Positions 1-6,254 of a stretch of DNA of 11,844 bases are shown here, in pieces; position 1 is the stretch's first letter, and every line of letters starts with the position of its first letter. Below the pieces are notes generated by a model. That model ran no database searches, was not told where the DNA came from, and was given only the letters and a program-made list of their open reading frames with translations. This stretch comes from Urbifossiella sp043733485. GTDB lineage: Bacteria > Planctomycetota > Planctomycetia > Gemmatales > Gemmataceae. Both the position numbers and the translations under genes were made by a program. The stretch is from contig JAYTGN010000247.1 in assembly GCA_043733485.1 (NCBI GenBank), forward strand, positions 1-11,844, in the 5' to 3' direction.

Positions 1-92
1 TTCTCAATTGAGCATGACGAGGTAGCTCGTCAAGTTGTCATGAATCTCACGATTTCCAGGCCTTTTGCACGCTCCCGAAGATGTTTAATGCG

Positions 93-136
93 TTGGGGCG
101 TTGCCCTGGGCTGAGAGATCCCAGGCTTTCAGCCTG
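93..136. repeat. twin-hairpin repeat unit
   Basis: Two small hairpins lie side by side. The first pairs GGGC (96-99) with GCCC (103-106) around GTT, extendable by G-T wobble pairs. The second pairs CAGGCT (122-127) with AGCCTG (131-136) around TTC. From memory, similar twin-hairpin units are scattered between genes in Gemmata-type genomes, but only one copy lies in this window, so the dispersed nature is inference. It could alternatively act as a terminator for a gene left of the window. Confidence 0.45.
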
Positions 137-256
137 AAAACCACTTCTACGAAGTCATTCTCGACTCACCTCATGTTTCCACCAGTGGAAGCCTCATCTG
201 GGAAGTCGATCTGGGAAACTCCAAGCATCGTTGTCATACCCAAACCAACGGATTCC

Positions 257-284
257 TTGCCATCCAGGGTGAGAACCATAATAT
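257..284 (+). promoter_or_regulatory. possible sigma70-like promoter for small basic protein gene
   Basis: TTGCCA (257-262, 5 of 6 to the -35 consensus) is followed after 16 bases by TAATAT (279-284, 4 of 6 to the -10 consensus). Transcription would begin near 291, leaving a leader of about 55 bases before the ATG at 346. This is a consensus match by eye only, and planctomycete promoters are poorly defined. Confidence 0.3.
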
Positions 285-345
285 CTCACCTTGCGTCCGT
301 CGGCTTCCGGCGGCTCACACACTAGCCACGAACACTCACACTATC

Positions 346-606
346 ATGTCCATCGATAAAAGTTTGAAGCGCAAGGGCGGGATGTCCCGGCCACGGTGCG
401 TGCTGAAGCGCTCGGAACGAATCCTGAAAATGCTGGAAAACGGCACGTTTAAGGAGGGCACGAGCCCGTTCGGCCTGCCGAAGACGCGCGTTCAGAAGAT
501 CGTGATCAAGAAGAAGGCGAAAGTCGAGAAGGTGGAAGGTGCCGAGGGCGCGACTCCCGCGGCAGGAGCCGCAGCGGCCAAGCCGGCCGCCGGCGGCAAG
601 AAGTAA
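346..606 (+). CDS. small basic protein (Planctomycetes/Verrucomicrobia/Chlamydiae family)
   Basis: The protein has 86 residues and begins MSIDKSLKRKGG, then carries the SRPRCVLKRSERI segment and GLPKTRV. This order matches the small basic protein family I know as TIGR04137, shared by Planctomycetes, Verrucomicrobia and Chlamydiae. The function of the family is unknown to me. The first 60 residues look like the conserved domain. The last 25 or so form a low-complexity tail rich in Ala, Lys, Gly and Pro, resembling histone H1-like tails, so nucleic-acid binding is a plausible but unproven role. No clear Shine-Dalgarno sequence precedes the ATG. The folK fusion gene starts 18 bases downstream on the same strand, so the two are probably co-transcribed. 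Confidence 0.88.
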   Translation: MSIDKSLKRKGGMSRPRCVLKRSERILKMLENGTFKEGTSPFGLPKTRVQKIVIKKKAKVEKVEGAEGATPAAGAAAAKPAAGGKK

Positions 607-624
607 CCCGCCCGATTCGCCATC

Positions 625-1842
625 ATGCCTACCGCCTATCTCGGCCTGGGCTCGAATCTCGGCGACCGTTGGGCCTCGCTCCAGGCGGCCATTCGCCGCC
701 TGCGAGCCGAACCCGGCCTCCGCGCAATTGCGATTTCGCAGATCTACGACTCGACTCCCATCGATTGCCCGCCCAATTCCAGCGACTATCTCAACGCGGT
801 CGTCGCCGTGGAAACGGACCGCTCGCCAGCCGATTTGTTGAAGCTGCTCCATCACATCGAACGACAGTTCGGACGCATTCGAACTGAAACCAACGCTCCC
901 CGTACGCTCGACCTCGATCTGCTACTTTACGGCGACCTCGTCATCGACACGGCGGATCTGGTCGTGCCGCATCCACGGATGCACGAGCGGGCCTTCGTGT
1001 TGCTTCCGTTGGAAGGCATCGCGCCGGACGTCGTGCATCCCATTCTCAAGAAGACGGTGAGCGAACTGCTCGCGGGTGTGAATCGCGAGGGCATTCATCG
1101 GGCAAGTCAACCGCTTCGATCGACACCGGGACAACTCGCGGGTCTGCGATGTCTGGTGACCGGCTCGACCTCGGGGATCGGCCGAGCGATTGCCGAGGCG
1201 TTCACCGAGGGGGGTGCCGACGTCATCGCGCACGGACGACAACCGTTCCTGGAAGGTCCGGGGATTTCGGCCGATCTCCGCGATCCAGCGGAGTGCGATC
1301 GGCTCGCGGCTCAGGCATGGGAAATGTCCGGTGGGCTCGACGTTCTCGTTCTCAATGCCGGGGCGGACACGCTCACCGGCGACGCTGCGAAATGGTCCTT
1401 CGACGAGAAGTTGGAAGCGCTCCTCGCCGTGGATTTGAAGGCGACGATGCGGCTGGCTCGCAACCTCGGCACTCGGATGAAAGAACGCGGTCGCGGTTCG
1501 ATCATGACCATCGGTTGGGATCAGGCCGAGACTGGCATGGAAGGCGATAGCGGCCAATTGTTCGGAGCCGTGAAGAGTGCCGTCGTGGGCTTCACGCGCA
1601 GCTTGGCACTGAGCCTGGCTCCCGAAGTGCGGGTGAATTGCATTGCGCCAGGCTGGATACGAACCGCGTGGGGCGAGACGGCCTCAGATTACTGGCAGGA
1701 ACGGGTGCGGCGCGAGACGCCGCTCGGAATCTGGGGTCTGCCGGAGGATGTGGCGGCGGCCGCAGTCTGGCTGGCGAGCCCCGCGGCCGCGTTTATTTCG
1801 GGTCAGACGATTCGTGTGAATGGCGGTGCGGTTCGGGTTTGA
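625..1842 (+). CDS. folK: FolK fused to a degenerate short-chain dehydrogenase domain
   Basis: The protein has 405 residues and two domains. Residues 1-155 are 6-hydroxymethyl-7,8-dihydropterin pyrophosphokinase, which transfers pyrophosphate from ATP to the pterin in folate synthesis. Visible motifs are GLGSNLGDR near the start, RTLDLDLLLYG (93-103, with the metal-binding Asp96 and Asp98) and PHPRMHERAFVLLPL. Residues 171-405 are a short-chain dehydrogenase/reductase fold, with nucleotide-binding TGSTSGIG (179-186), NAG (244-246), VNCIAPGWI and a C-terminal ISGQTIRVNGG. Its active site is altered: the catalytic Tyr of YxxxK is Phe313 (Lys317 is kept), the Ser position reads Gly297-Trp298, and the usual Asn of VNL is Asp270. 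FolK is normally about 160 residues alone, so this is a true fusion in one frame. The kinase call is firm; the role of the second domain is unknown. No obvious ribosome binding site precedes the ATG. Confidence 0.9.
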   Translation: MPTAYLGLGSNLGDRWASLQAAIRRLRAEPGLRAIAISQIYDSTPIDCPPNSSDYLNAVVAVETDRSPADLLKLLHHIERQFGRIRTETNAPRTLDLDLLLYGDLVIDTADLVVPHPRMHERAFVLLPLEGIAPDVVHPILKKTVSELLAGVNREGIHRASQPLRSTPGQLAGLRCLVTGSTSGIGRAIAEAFTEGGADVIAHGRQPFLEGPGISADLRDPAECDRLAAQAWEMSGGLDVLVLNAGADTLTGDAAKWSFDEKLEALLAVDLKATMRLARNLGTRMKERGRGSIMTIGWDQAETGMEGDSGQLFGAVKSAVVGFTRSLALSLAPEVRVNCIAPGWIRTAWGETASDYWQERVRRETPLGIWGLPEDVAAAAVWLASPAAAFISGQTIRVNGGAVRV

Positions 1843-1858
1843 GCGACGAACCCAGAGC

Positions 1859-1887
1859 TCCGGGCGGTAGAAATTCCACCGCCCGGA
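1859..1887. terminator. bidirectional hairpin between convergent genes
   Basis: TCCGGGCGGT (1859-1868) pairs perfectly with ACCGCCCGGA (1878-1887) around a 9-base loop. It lies between the stop of the folK fusion (1842, + strand) and the stop of the lipoprotein gene (1909, minus strand), where a shared terminator is expected. Neither side has a T run, so this is not a textbook intrinsic terminator. Confidence 0.6.
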
Positions 1888-1908
1888 TCGAATTGCGACT
1901 ACTTCGGC

Positions 1909-2088
1909 TCACTCCGGGTTGCCGGCCTTGGGAGCACCAGCCCCTCCGGCCTCCTTCTTCTGAAGGACCGGCGCCTTGTCGGGCTTCTTCGGCTCGCCCG
2001 ACTTGGAATCGGAGCCACCGCACCCCGTTAGCCCGAGGGCGAACGAGGCGAATACCGTCAGGACGATTCGGGAATAAACTCGGCGCAT
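1909..2088 (-). CDS. small secreted lipoprotein (59 aa)
   Basis: This short gene encodes 59 residues beginning MRRVYSRIVLTVFASFALG, a lipoprotein signal peptide with a positively charged start and a hydrophobic core. The lipobox is LTGC (20-23), so Cys23 would be the lipid-modified first residue of the mature protein. The mature part of 37 residues is polar and low in complexity, rich in Lys, Gly, Pro, Ala and Glu, with no recognisable domain. A strong ribosome binding site (AGGAGG, 2098-2103) lies 9 bases before the ATG. The DUF1559 gene ends 25 bases upstream on the same strand, so the two are very likely one transcript; from memory this pairing recurs in planctomycetes. The gene ends just before the hairpin at 1859-1887. 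Function is unknown; an envelope-anchored partner of the DUF1559 protein is a guess. Confidence 0.85.
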   Translation of the reverse strand: MRRVYSRIVLTVFASFALGLTGCGGSDSKSGEPKKPDKAPVLQKKEAGGAGAPKAGNPE

Positions 2089-2113
2089 CAGCTTGCTCCT
2101 CCTTAAGAATTTC

Positions 2114-3094
2114 TCAGTCGAAAGTCACGACGATACCATCTTGGATACCGCTCATGTAAACGAACGTACTGAAGTCCATGCCGCTCCTGAGGGGCCGCAC
2201 CGACCCGTCCCCAAAGCAGAAGTTGACGATGCCCGTGTGCTGGCTGCTGAAAGCCCACCACTTACTAGTAGTCGGATTGTTCGCAGGACCGGAGTAGGGC
2301 GAATCGAACCCCGAATAGTTGAAGCCCGCGACCCAGCTCGGACCGGAAACACCGTTACCGATGCTCCCGCCCCAGCCGATATATCCACCCGCCATCTCAC
2401 CGAACAAGATCGTGCCGCTGGAGCCGTCGGGAACCGCGATCTTGGTCCGCGACAGGTGAGTGAAGTATCCCTGATACTCGGGAAAAGACGACTTCGAGTA
2501 ATAGCCGCCCATCCCGATGTAGCTGGTACGACCGACAACCGTGCAACCGGGACAGGCCGAAAAGACGTGCGCATTGCCACCGTATCCAGCAGGCTTATCA
2601 ACGCCGGCCGCGCCGTAGTAAGTACCCATAAGAACGGTCACATACGACTCCGGGCCGACGTTCGACGGGCACAGGAAGTTCTTGGGCGAGCCCGCGGAAG
2701 CGTATGCATCCGGATTGGAAGGGGTTGGGGAACCAGACGGAGGTCGGTAGGCGGCAACGGTGTACCACATCCGCGAGAAAGTGAGTGAACCTGGAATAAC
2801 GCCCGGAACGTTCCAGAGTCTGAACCGGGCATCCTGCTCCAGATAGGGAAGCAGATGCACGCCGACCCCGATGCCGTTGGCATCGGTACCAGGGGGTAGG
2901 TAGCCGTTGGCGCTCTCGTAGTTGTGAGCGGCAAGACCCCACTGTTTGATGTTATTCAGGCAGCTCGCGCGGGCCGCGGCCTCGCGGACCTTTTGCACGG
3001 CGGGCAGAAGCAGGCCGATGAGGATCGCGATGATCGCGATCACGACCAGGAGTTCGATCAGCGTGAATCCACGCACGATTCGAGAACGAGACAT
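2114..3094 (-). CDS. DUF1559 prepilin-like protein
   Basis: The protein has 326 residues. It begins MSRSRIVRG followed by FTLIELLVVIAIIAIL, a type IV prepilin-like leader. Processing would occur after Gly9, leaving Phe10 as the new N-terminus and Glu14 as the conserved Glu5 of pilins, with a hydrophobic helix to about residue 30. The rest matches the DUF1559 family (Pfam PF07596), expanded in planctomycetes: LLPAVQKVREAAARASCLNN after the helix, and SSQHTGIVNFCFGDGSVRPL near the C-terminus. These proteins are thought to be exported or surface-linked pseudopilins, but their roles are undetermined. The ATG at 3094 is preferred because AGGAGG (3102-3107) lies 7 bases upstream; a GTG one codon earlier would be too close. 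The small lipoprotein gene follows at 25 bases. Confidence 0.93.
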   Translation of the reverse strand: MSRSRIVRGFTLIELLVVIAIIAILIGLLLPAVQKVREAAARASCLNNIKQWGLAAHNYESANGYLPPGTDANGIGVGVHLLPYLEQDARFRLWNVPGVIPGSLTFSRMWYTVAAYRPPSGSPTPSNPDAYASAGSPKNFLCPSNVGPESYVTVLMGTYYGAAGVDKPAGYGGNAHVFSACPGCTVVGRTSYIGMGGYYSKSSFPEYQGYFTHLSRTKIAVPDGSSGTILFGEMAGGYIGWGGSIGNGVSGPSWVAGFNYSGFDSPYSGPANNPTTSKWWAFSSQHTGIVNFCFGDGSVRPLRSGMDFSTFVYMSGIQDGIVVTFD

Positions 3095-3107
3095 CACGAA
3101 GCCTCCT

Positions 3108-3519
3108 AAGAACGGAATGAAAACGCGGGACGGAGAAAAACGGCCAAGGGAGTGGTCGGCCGAATGAACGCTAGGCCAGTCAGGGCCTCACACTGGTCCG
3201 GAGGCAGTAAGCCACCGGAAAAGTAACATTCCTTTCCGAACGCATACGGGGCGTGAGGCCGAGAAAACCGTCCGCGGACGCACGACCAAATCGGAAGGCC
3301 TAAATCGGAATCACACCCGCGAGTGTCGCTGCGGATGGAAGCGTGGGAGGGAGGATCGAGAGGGTTTTCGTTTTTTGTTCGCTGCGAATGCGAACGGTGG
3401 CATACGAGCTTGCCAGCGAAAAACCATCTCACGGAATCATTTGACACGATGCGGGCTCAAGCGCCAAGTCCCATTTTCACAATTCTTTCTCTTTTATCGA
3501 ACGGGACCCTCACGCCAGC
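3108..3519. other. non-coding stretch with hairpin and palindrome upstream of DUF1559 gene
   Basis: No supported gene lies here. A minus-strand frame of 113 codons exists (3106-3447), but its composition (many Arg, Ser, Pro, Cys) and lack of family resemblance suggest chance. Three structures are visible. An imperfect hairpin (3197-3219) has TCCGG and GGC arms, one A-A mismatch and an AGTAA loop. A perfect 12-base palindrome, CGTCCGCGGACG, lies at 3269-3280. AAATCGGAA occurs twice, at 3288-3296 and 3302-3310. The region must hold the promoter of the DUF1559-lipoprotein pair, but no clear -35/-10 pair was found. Confidence 0.5.
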
Positions 3520-4032
3520 TCAGCCTTTCCGGCACAAAAGCGTGACGTGGCGGAGGATATCGCGCACGGAAATGACCCCAATCGGACGGCCACCCGAGAC
3601 CACCGGCAGGTGCCGATACCCTCCCGCATCCATCTTTCCGAGTGCGAATGCCAAGGTATCGTTCGGCGCGACCGCCTCGGGGTCGCGGGTCATGAAATCC
3701 CCAACCGCCAGCGCCGTATAGCTCGGTTGGCCCGCGACTTTGATCAAATAATCCCGCTCCGTGAGGATGCCCGCGAGTTGCCCGACGGCGTCCGTGACGA
3801 GCACGGCACCGACTCCGCGGTCGATCATGATCCGGATCGCCGCTCCGAGGTTGTCGAAGACGGACACCGTGACGGGCTTGCGAGGCTGCAGTACGGAGAC
3901 CGTTTCGGTGGAGAGGCTCCACTCCACCCGATCGCTCTGGGCCGGTGCCTCGAGGTGCGTCAGCGACAGCATGCAGTTGGCACACCCATCGCTGCCCGGT
4001 TTGTTCTGGTGGCCGCACGCGGGACAATACAT
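3520..4032 (-). CDS. zinc-ribbon and CBS-pair protein
   Basis: The protein has 170 residues. It opens with a small zinc ribbon, CPAC (3-6) and CANC (17-20), four Cys in a 2+2 arrangement. Two CBS domains follow at about 45-105 and 109-165, with ILTERDYL and VISVRDILRH closing each repeat. CBS pairs bind adenine nucleotides or related ligands and usually regulate a partner, so a sensor or regulatory role is inferred. The start is uncertain. A GTG at 4146 would overlap the pyrB stop by four bases (GTGA) and add 38 residues with a hydrophobic stretch. I prefer the ATG at 4032 because the extension is translated from a heptamer repeat (4046-4066), and from memory related planctomycete proteins begin at the zinc ribbon. 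Neither start has a good ribosome binding site. It is probably co-transcribed with pyrB. Confidence 0.85.
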   Translation of the reverse strand: MYCPACGHQNKPGSDGCANCMLSLTHLEAPAQSDRVEWSLSTETVSVLQPRKPVTVSVFDNLGAAIRIMIDRGVGAVLVTDAVGQLAGILTERDYLIKVAGQPSYTALAVGDFMTRDPEAVAPNDTLAFALGKMDAGGYRHLPVVSGGRPIGVISVRDILRHVTLLCRKG

Positions 4033-4045
4033 TGCGAGCTTCGTT

Positions 4046-4066
4046 TTTGGATTGGGGATTTTGGAT
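4046..4066. repeat. tandem heptamer repeat (three units)
   Basis: Three heptamers run in tandem: TTTGGAT (4046-4052), TGGGGAT (4053-4059) and TTTGGAT (4060-4066). Short heptamer runs of this type are familiar from intergenic DNA of cyanobacteria and some other bacteria. The run is much more AT-rich than the flanking DNA. It lies between the pyrB stop and the preferred start of the zinc-ribbon/CBS gene. Confidence 0.5.
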
Positions 4067-4142
4067 TTCAGCATCGTGACGGCGAGTTTCCAACTTGCCG
4101 CCACGAGGAGAACGACCGCCGCGACCTTACCGAGGTTCGGGC

Positions 4143-5057
4143 TCACCCGTTCTTACACAACAAACTCAAGACGGCCATCCGCACGGCGAGGCCGTTGGTC
4201 ACTTGATCCAGGATTGCGGAACTCGGGCCGTCGGCCACGTCCGGCGTGATCTCGACGCCGCGGTTGATCGGCCCCGGTGCGAGCAGCAGTACGCCAGGCT
4301 TCGCCCGTTTCATGCGCTCGCCGTCCATCCCGAAGAGCAATCGGTATTCGCGAATCGAGGGGAAGAGCCCGCTGCGTTGCCGTTCGAACTGGACGCGCAG
4401 CAAGTTGAACACATCGCAGCGCGGCAAGATCGCATCCAGATCGTGCGCCACCTCGACTCCGAGCCCCGCGACTTCTGGCGGCACGAGCGTCGTGGGGCCG
4501 CACACGATCACGTGCGCGCCGAGCTTCACGAGCCCGTGAATGTTACTGCGGGCCACGCGGCTATGGGCGATGTCGCCGATGAGCGCGACCGTGAGCCCGG
4601 CCACCCGGCCGAGACGTTGCCGAATGGAGAAGATGTCCAACAGTGCCTGCGTCGGGTGTTCGTGAGCACCGTCGCCGGCGTTCACCACCCGAACGTGAGG
4701 CAGCAAGTGCTTCGCCAACATGTGCGGTGCGCCGGGCGAAGAATGCCTCACCACGACGGCGTCGATTCCCATCGCCTCGATGTTCTTCGCCGTGTCGATG
4801 AACGTTTCGCCCTTCGCGGTGCTGGACCCGCTCGGCGAGAAGTCGAGGGTATCGGCACCGAGACGGCGGGCCGCGAGGCCGAAGCTCACGCGGGTGCGGG
4901 TCGAGGGTTCGTAGAAGAGATTGGCGACGACTTTGCCTTTGAGGTCGTCGCGCTTGGGGGAGTCGCCGACGCCCACACCCAGGAAGCCGGTCGCGGCATC
5001 GAGGATGCGCGTGATTTCCGCGGCAGACAGTTCTTCGAGTCCGAGCAGGTGTTTCAT
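4143..5057 (-). CDS. pyrB: aspartate carbamoyltransferase catalytic subunit
   Basis: The protein has 304 residues, the usual length of the family. It joins carbamoyl phosphate and aspartate to give N-carbamoyl-aspartate, the second step of de novo UMP synthesis. Visible motifs are the carbamoyl-phosphate loop STRTR (52-56), the mobile loop SSTAKGE (78-84), HEHPTQALLD (132-141), NLLRVQFER (218-226) and PGPINRG (261-267). The start is set at the ATG encoding MKHLLGLEEL, where ATCase-like sequence begins. A longer frame reaches an ATG at 5147, but those 30 extra residues are translated from the inverted repeat at 5063-5135. No strong ribosome binding site is seen before 5057. No pyrI or pyrC lies next to it. 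The upstream neighbour encodes a DUF1080 protein 86 bases away; the downstream neighbour encodes a zinc-ribbon/CBS protein. Confidence 0.95.
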   Translation of the reverse strand: MKHLLGLEELSAAEITRILDAATGFLGVGVGDSPKRDDLKGKVVANLFYEPSTRTRVSFGLAARRLGADTLDFSPSGSSTAKGETFIDTAKNIEAMGIDAVVVRHSSPGAPHMLAKHLLPHVRVVNAGDGAHEHPTQALLDIFSIRQRLGRVAGLTVALIGDIAHSRVARSNIHGLVKLGAHVIVCGPTTLVPPEVAGLGVEVAHDLDAILPRCDVFNLLRVQFERQRSGLFPSIREYRLLFGMDGERMKRAKPGVLLLAPGPINRGVEITPDVADGPSSAILDQVTNGLAVRMAVLSLLCKNG

Positions 5058-5062
5058 GGATC

Positions 5063-5135
5063 GCTCTGGTGGCACAGGCCTTCTTGCCTGTGTATGGATA
5101 TGAACCACAGGCAGGAATGCCTGTGCCACCAGAGC
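5063..5135. repeat. 17-bp perfect inverted repeat with nested hairpins
   Basis: GCTCTGGTGGCACAGGC (5063-5079) is the exact reverse complement of 5119-5135. Each outer arm also closes a smaller hairpin: CACAGGC (5073-5079) pairs with GCCTGTG (5086-5092), and CACAGGC (5106-5112) pairs with GCCTGTG (5119-5125), both with 6-base loops. The DNA or RNA can therefore fold as one long stem or as two hairpins. It lies between the DUF1080 and pyrB genes. From memory, sequences of this kind recur between genes in Gemmata-like genomes. It may be a miniature mobile or REP-like element, a transcript-processing site, or an attenuating hairpin ahead of pyrB. Confidence 0.8.
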
Positions 5136-5143
5136 CAATCGGC

Positions 5144-6238
5144 TCATTCCTGTTTGGGTAACTCCGCGATCCGAATGTTGCGGAACAGCAGATCCGTGGT
5201 CGGGTCGTGGCCCTGAATCGAGAGGTGCCCTTTCGCGGTGCGCAGCCCCTGACGCGGGTTATCGTTCGCCTTGCGGTCGTCGGTCCAGTCCACGGTCTGG
5301 TAGCCGTTCACCCAGGTCGCGATGTGGGCTCCGCGGGCGGCAACGGTCATGGTGAACCACTCGTTGTCGTTGCTCACGACCTTGCGGGCCGCGACGCGGC
5401 GATAGATCGCGCCGGTGCCGTAGTCGATGGGCTTGGTGCGGTCGCCGAGGTAGGCGTTCTGAATCTGGGCTTCGTAGCCGTTCTGATAAGCGTCCGGCAT
5501 GCAGCGGAAGAAGATGCCGCTGTTCAGCGCAAGGCCGTTGGTCTTGCACTCGAACTGGAGCACGAAGTCGTCGAACTGCTTCTCGGTCTGAAGGTCGCCG
5601 GGCCCGTTCTTCGCGCTGAGTTCGCCTTCCTTCGTGACTTCAAACTTGGTGGCGGTCCGCTTCGGATCGGTCTGCGTGACTTTCCAGCCGTCGAGATTCT
5701 TGCCGTTGAACAGGGGCTTCGTGCCGTGCGGTTTGAACTTCATGGACTTGACGGTGAATATGCCGCTGGCCGGGATCTCAAAGTGCATCGGGGTCGGCCC
5801 GTTGAAATCGAGTTTGTATTCGCTGATGACCGGACTGTCTGTACTGATAGGTTTCTTGCTTCTGGAGGAGTTGGTGCCCGGTGTGACGCGAAGTTGCAAT
5901 TCAAACTTGGTCGGCTTCGGGCCAATGGCGTACGTGTGCGACTGTCCGTTGATATGCAGTTCGCCCACACCTTCCGATTCCATCATCAGATCTCCGGCGA
6001 AGAACTGTGTCGTTGGCGTCAGGATGGTTTTCTTCTCGCCACCGATCACGAGCTTACCGTCTTTCACGACCGCGTCGCCATCGACTTTCCACCCGAACGT
6101 GGTCTCGCCGTCGAAAAGCAACAGCCACCCGTCGGCGATTTCCTTCGGAGTCAGCGCGTTCGGCTTGGGCTTCTCATCCGCGAGAAGCGGACTTGCGAAG
6201 GTGAACGCGAGCAGCAGAGCGAGAAGCAATCGCGACAT
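5144..6238 (-). CDS. secreted DUF1080 protein with tandem domains
   Basis: The protein has 364 residues. It starts with a signal peptide, MSRLLLALLLAFTFASPLLA, with likely cleavage before Asp21. The C-terminal half is a DUF1080 domain (Pfam PF06439, 3-keto-disaccharide hydrolase; concanavalin-like fold): LFNGKNLDGW (176-185), SGIFFRC (240-246), GYEAQIQNAY (254-263), GTGAIYRR, NEWFTM and GHLSIQGH. A first half begins with LFDGETTFGW (41-50), the same opening motif, followed by a diverged beta-rich stretch, which suggests an internal duplication. The family is linked to carbohydrate processing; the substrate here is unknown. The ATG at 6238 is chosen because it starts the signal peptide and has GGAG (6245-6248) 6 bases upstream; an in-frame ATG 11 codons earlier overlaps the Uma2 gene. 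The Uma2 gene ends 16 bases before it. Confidence 0.9.
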   Translation of the reverse strand: MSRLLLALLLAFTFASPLLADEKPKPNALTPKEIADGWLLLFDGETTFGWKVDGDAVVKDGKLVIGGEKKTILTPTTQFFAGDLMMESEGVGELHINGQSHTYAIGPKPTKFELQLRVTPGTNSSRSKKPISTDSPVISEYKLDFNGPTPMHFEIPASGIFTVKSMKFKPHGTKPLFNGKNLDGWKVTQTDPKRTATKFEVTKEGELSAKNGPGDLQTEKQFDDFVLQFECKTNGLALNSGIFFRCMPDAYQNGYEAQIQNAYLGDRTKPIDYGTGAIYRRVAARKVVSNDNEWFTMTVAARGAHIATWVNGYQTVDWTDDRKANDNPRQGLRTAKGHLSIQGHDPTTDLLFRNIRIAELPKQE

Positions 6239-6254
6239 GGGAGTCTCCGGGAAT

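Larger units (their letters stand above)
1..345. other. gene-poor left flank
   Basis: No convincing coding sequence was found in this stretch. It holds a twin hairpin around 93-136, a weak + strand promoter candidate at 257-284, and a minus-strand open frame of 37 codons (166-279) that begins with ATG and has an AAGGTGA-like stretch upstream. That small frame matches no family I recognise and could be a chance frame or the remnant of a lost gene. The 74-codon + strand frame at 101-325 begins inside the hairpin repeat and reads like a translated non-coding sequence. Confidence 0.5.

Noticed and set aside
166..279. Minus-strand frame of 37 codons with a weak ribosome binding site
   Set aside because: Too short and unlike any family I know; could be a gene remnant but cannot be supported.
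101..325. + strand frame of 74 codons
   Set aside because: Begins inside the twin-hairpin repeat, has no ribosome binding site and no recognisable product.
2093..2788. + strand open frame of 231 codons
   Set aside because: Antisense to the DUF1559 gene, which is clearly real from its prepilin leader and C-terminal motif.
3441..3446. TTGACA on the + strand, perfect -35 box
   Set aside because: No -10-like sequence at 16-18 bases and no + strand gene downstream.
3106..3447. Minus-strand frame of 113 codons upstream of DUF1559 gene
   Set aside because: No family resemblance, runs into the ribosome binding site of the DUF1559 gene, composition unlike neighbouring proteins.
5055..5147. Longer pyrB start at 5147
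   Set aside because: The added residues come from the inverted repeat and precede the normal ATCase N-terminus.
4095..5216. Long open frame on the + strand (373 codons)
   Set aside because: It lies antisense to pyrB, which has complete family motifs; the frame is open only because of GC-rich codon structure.
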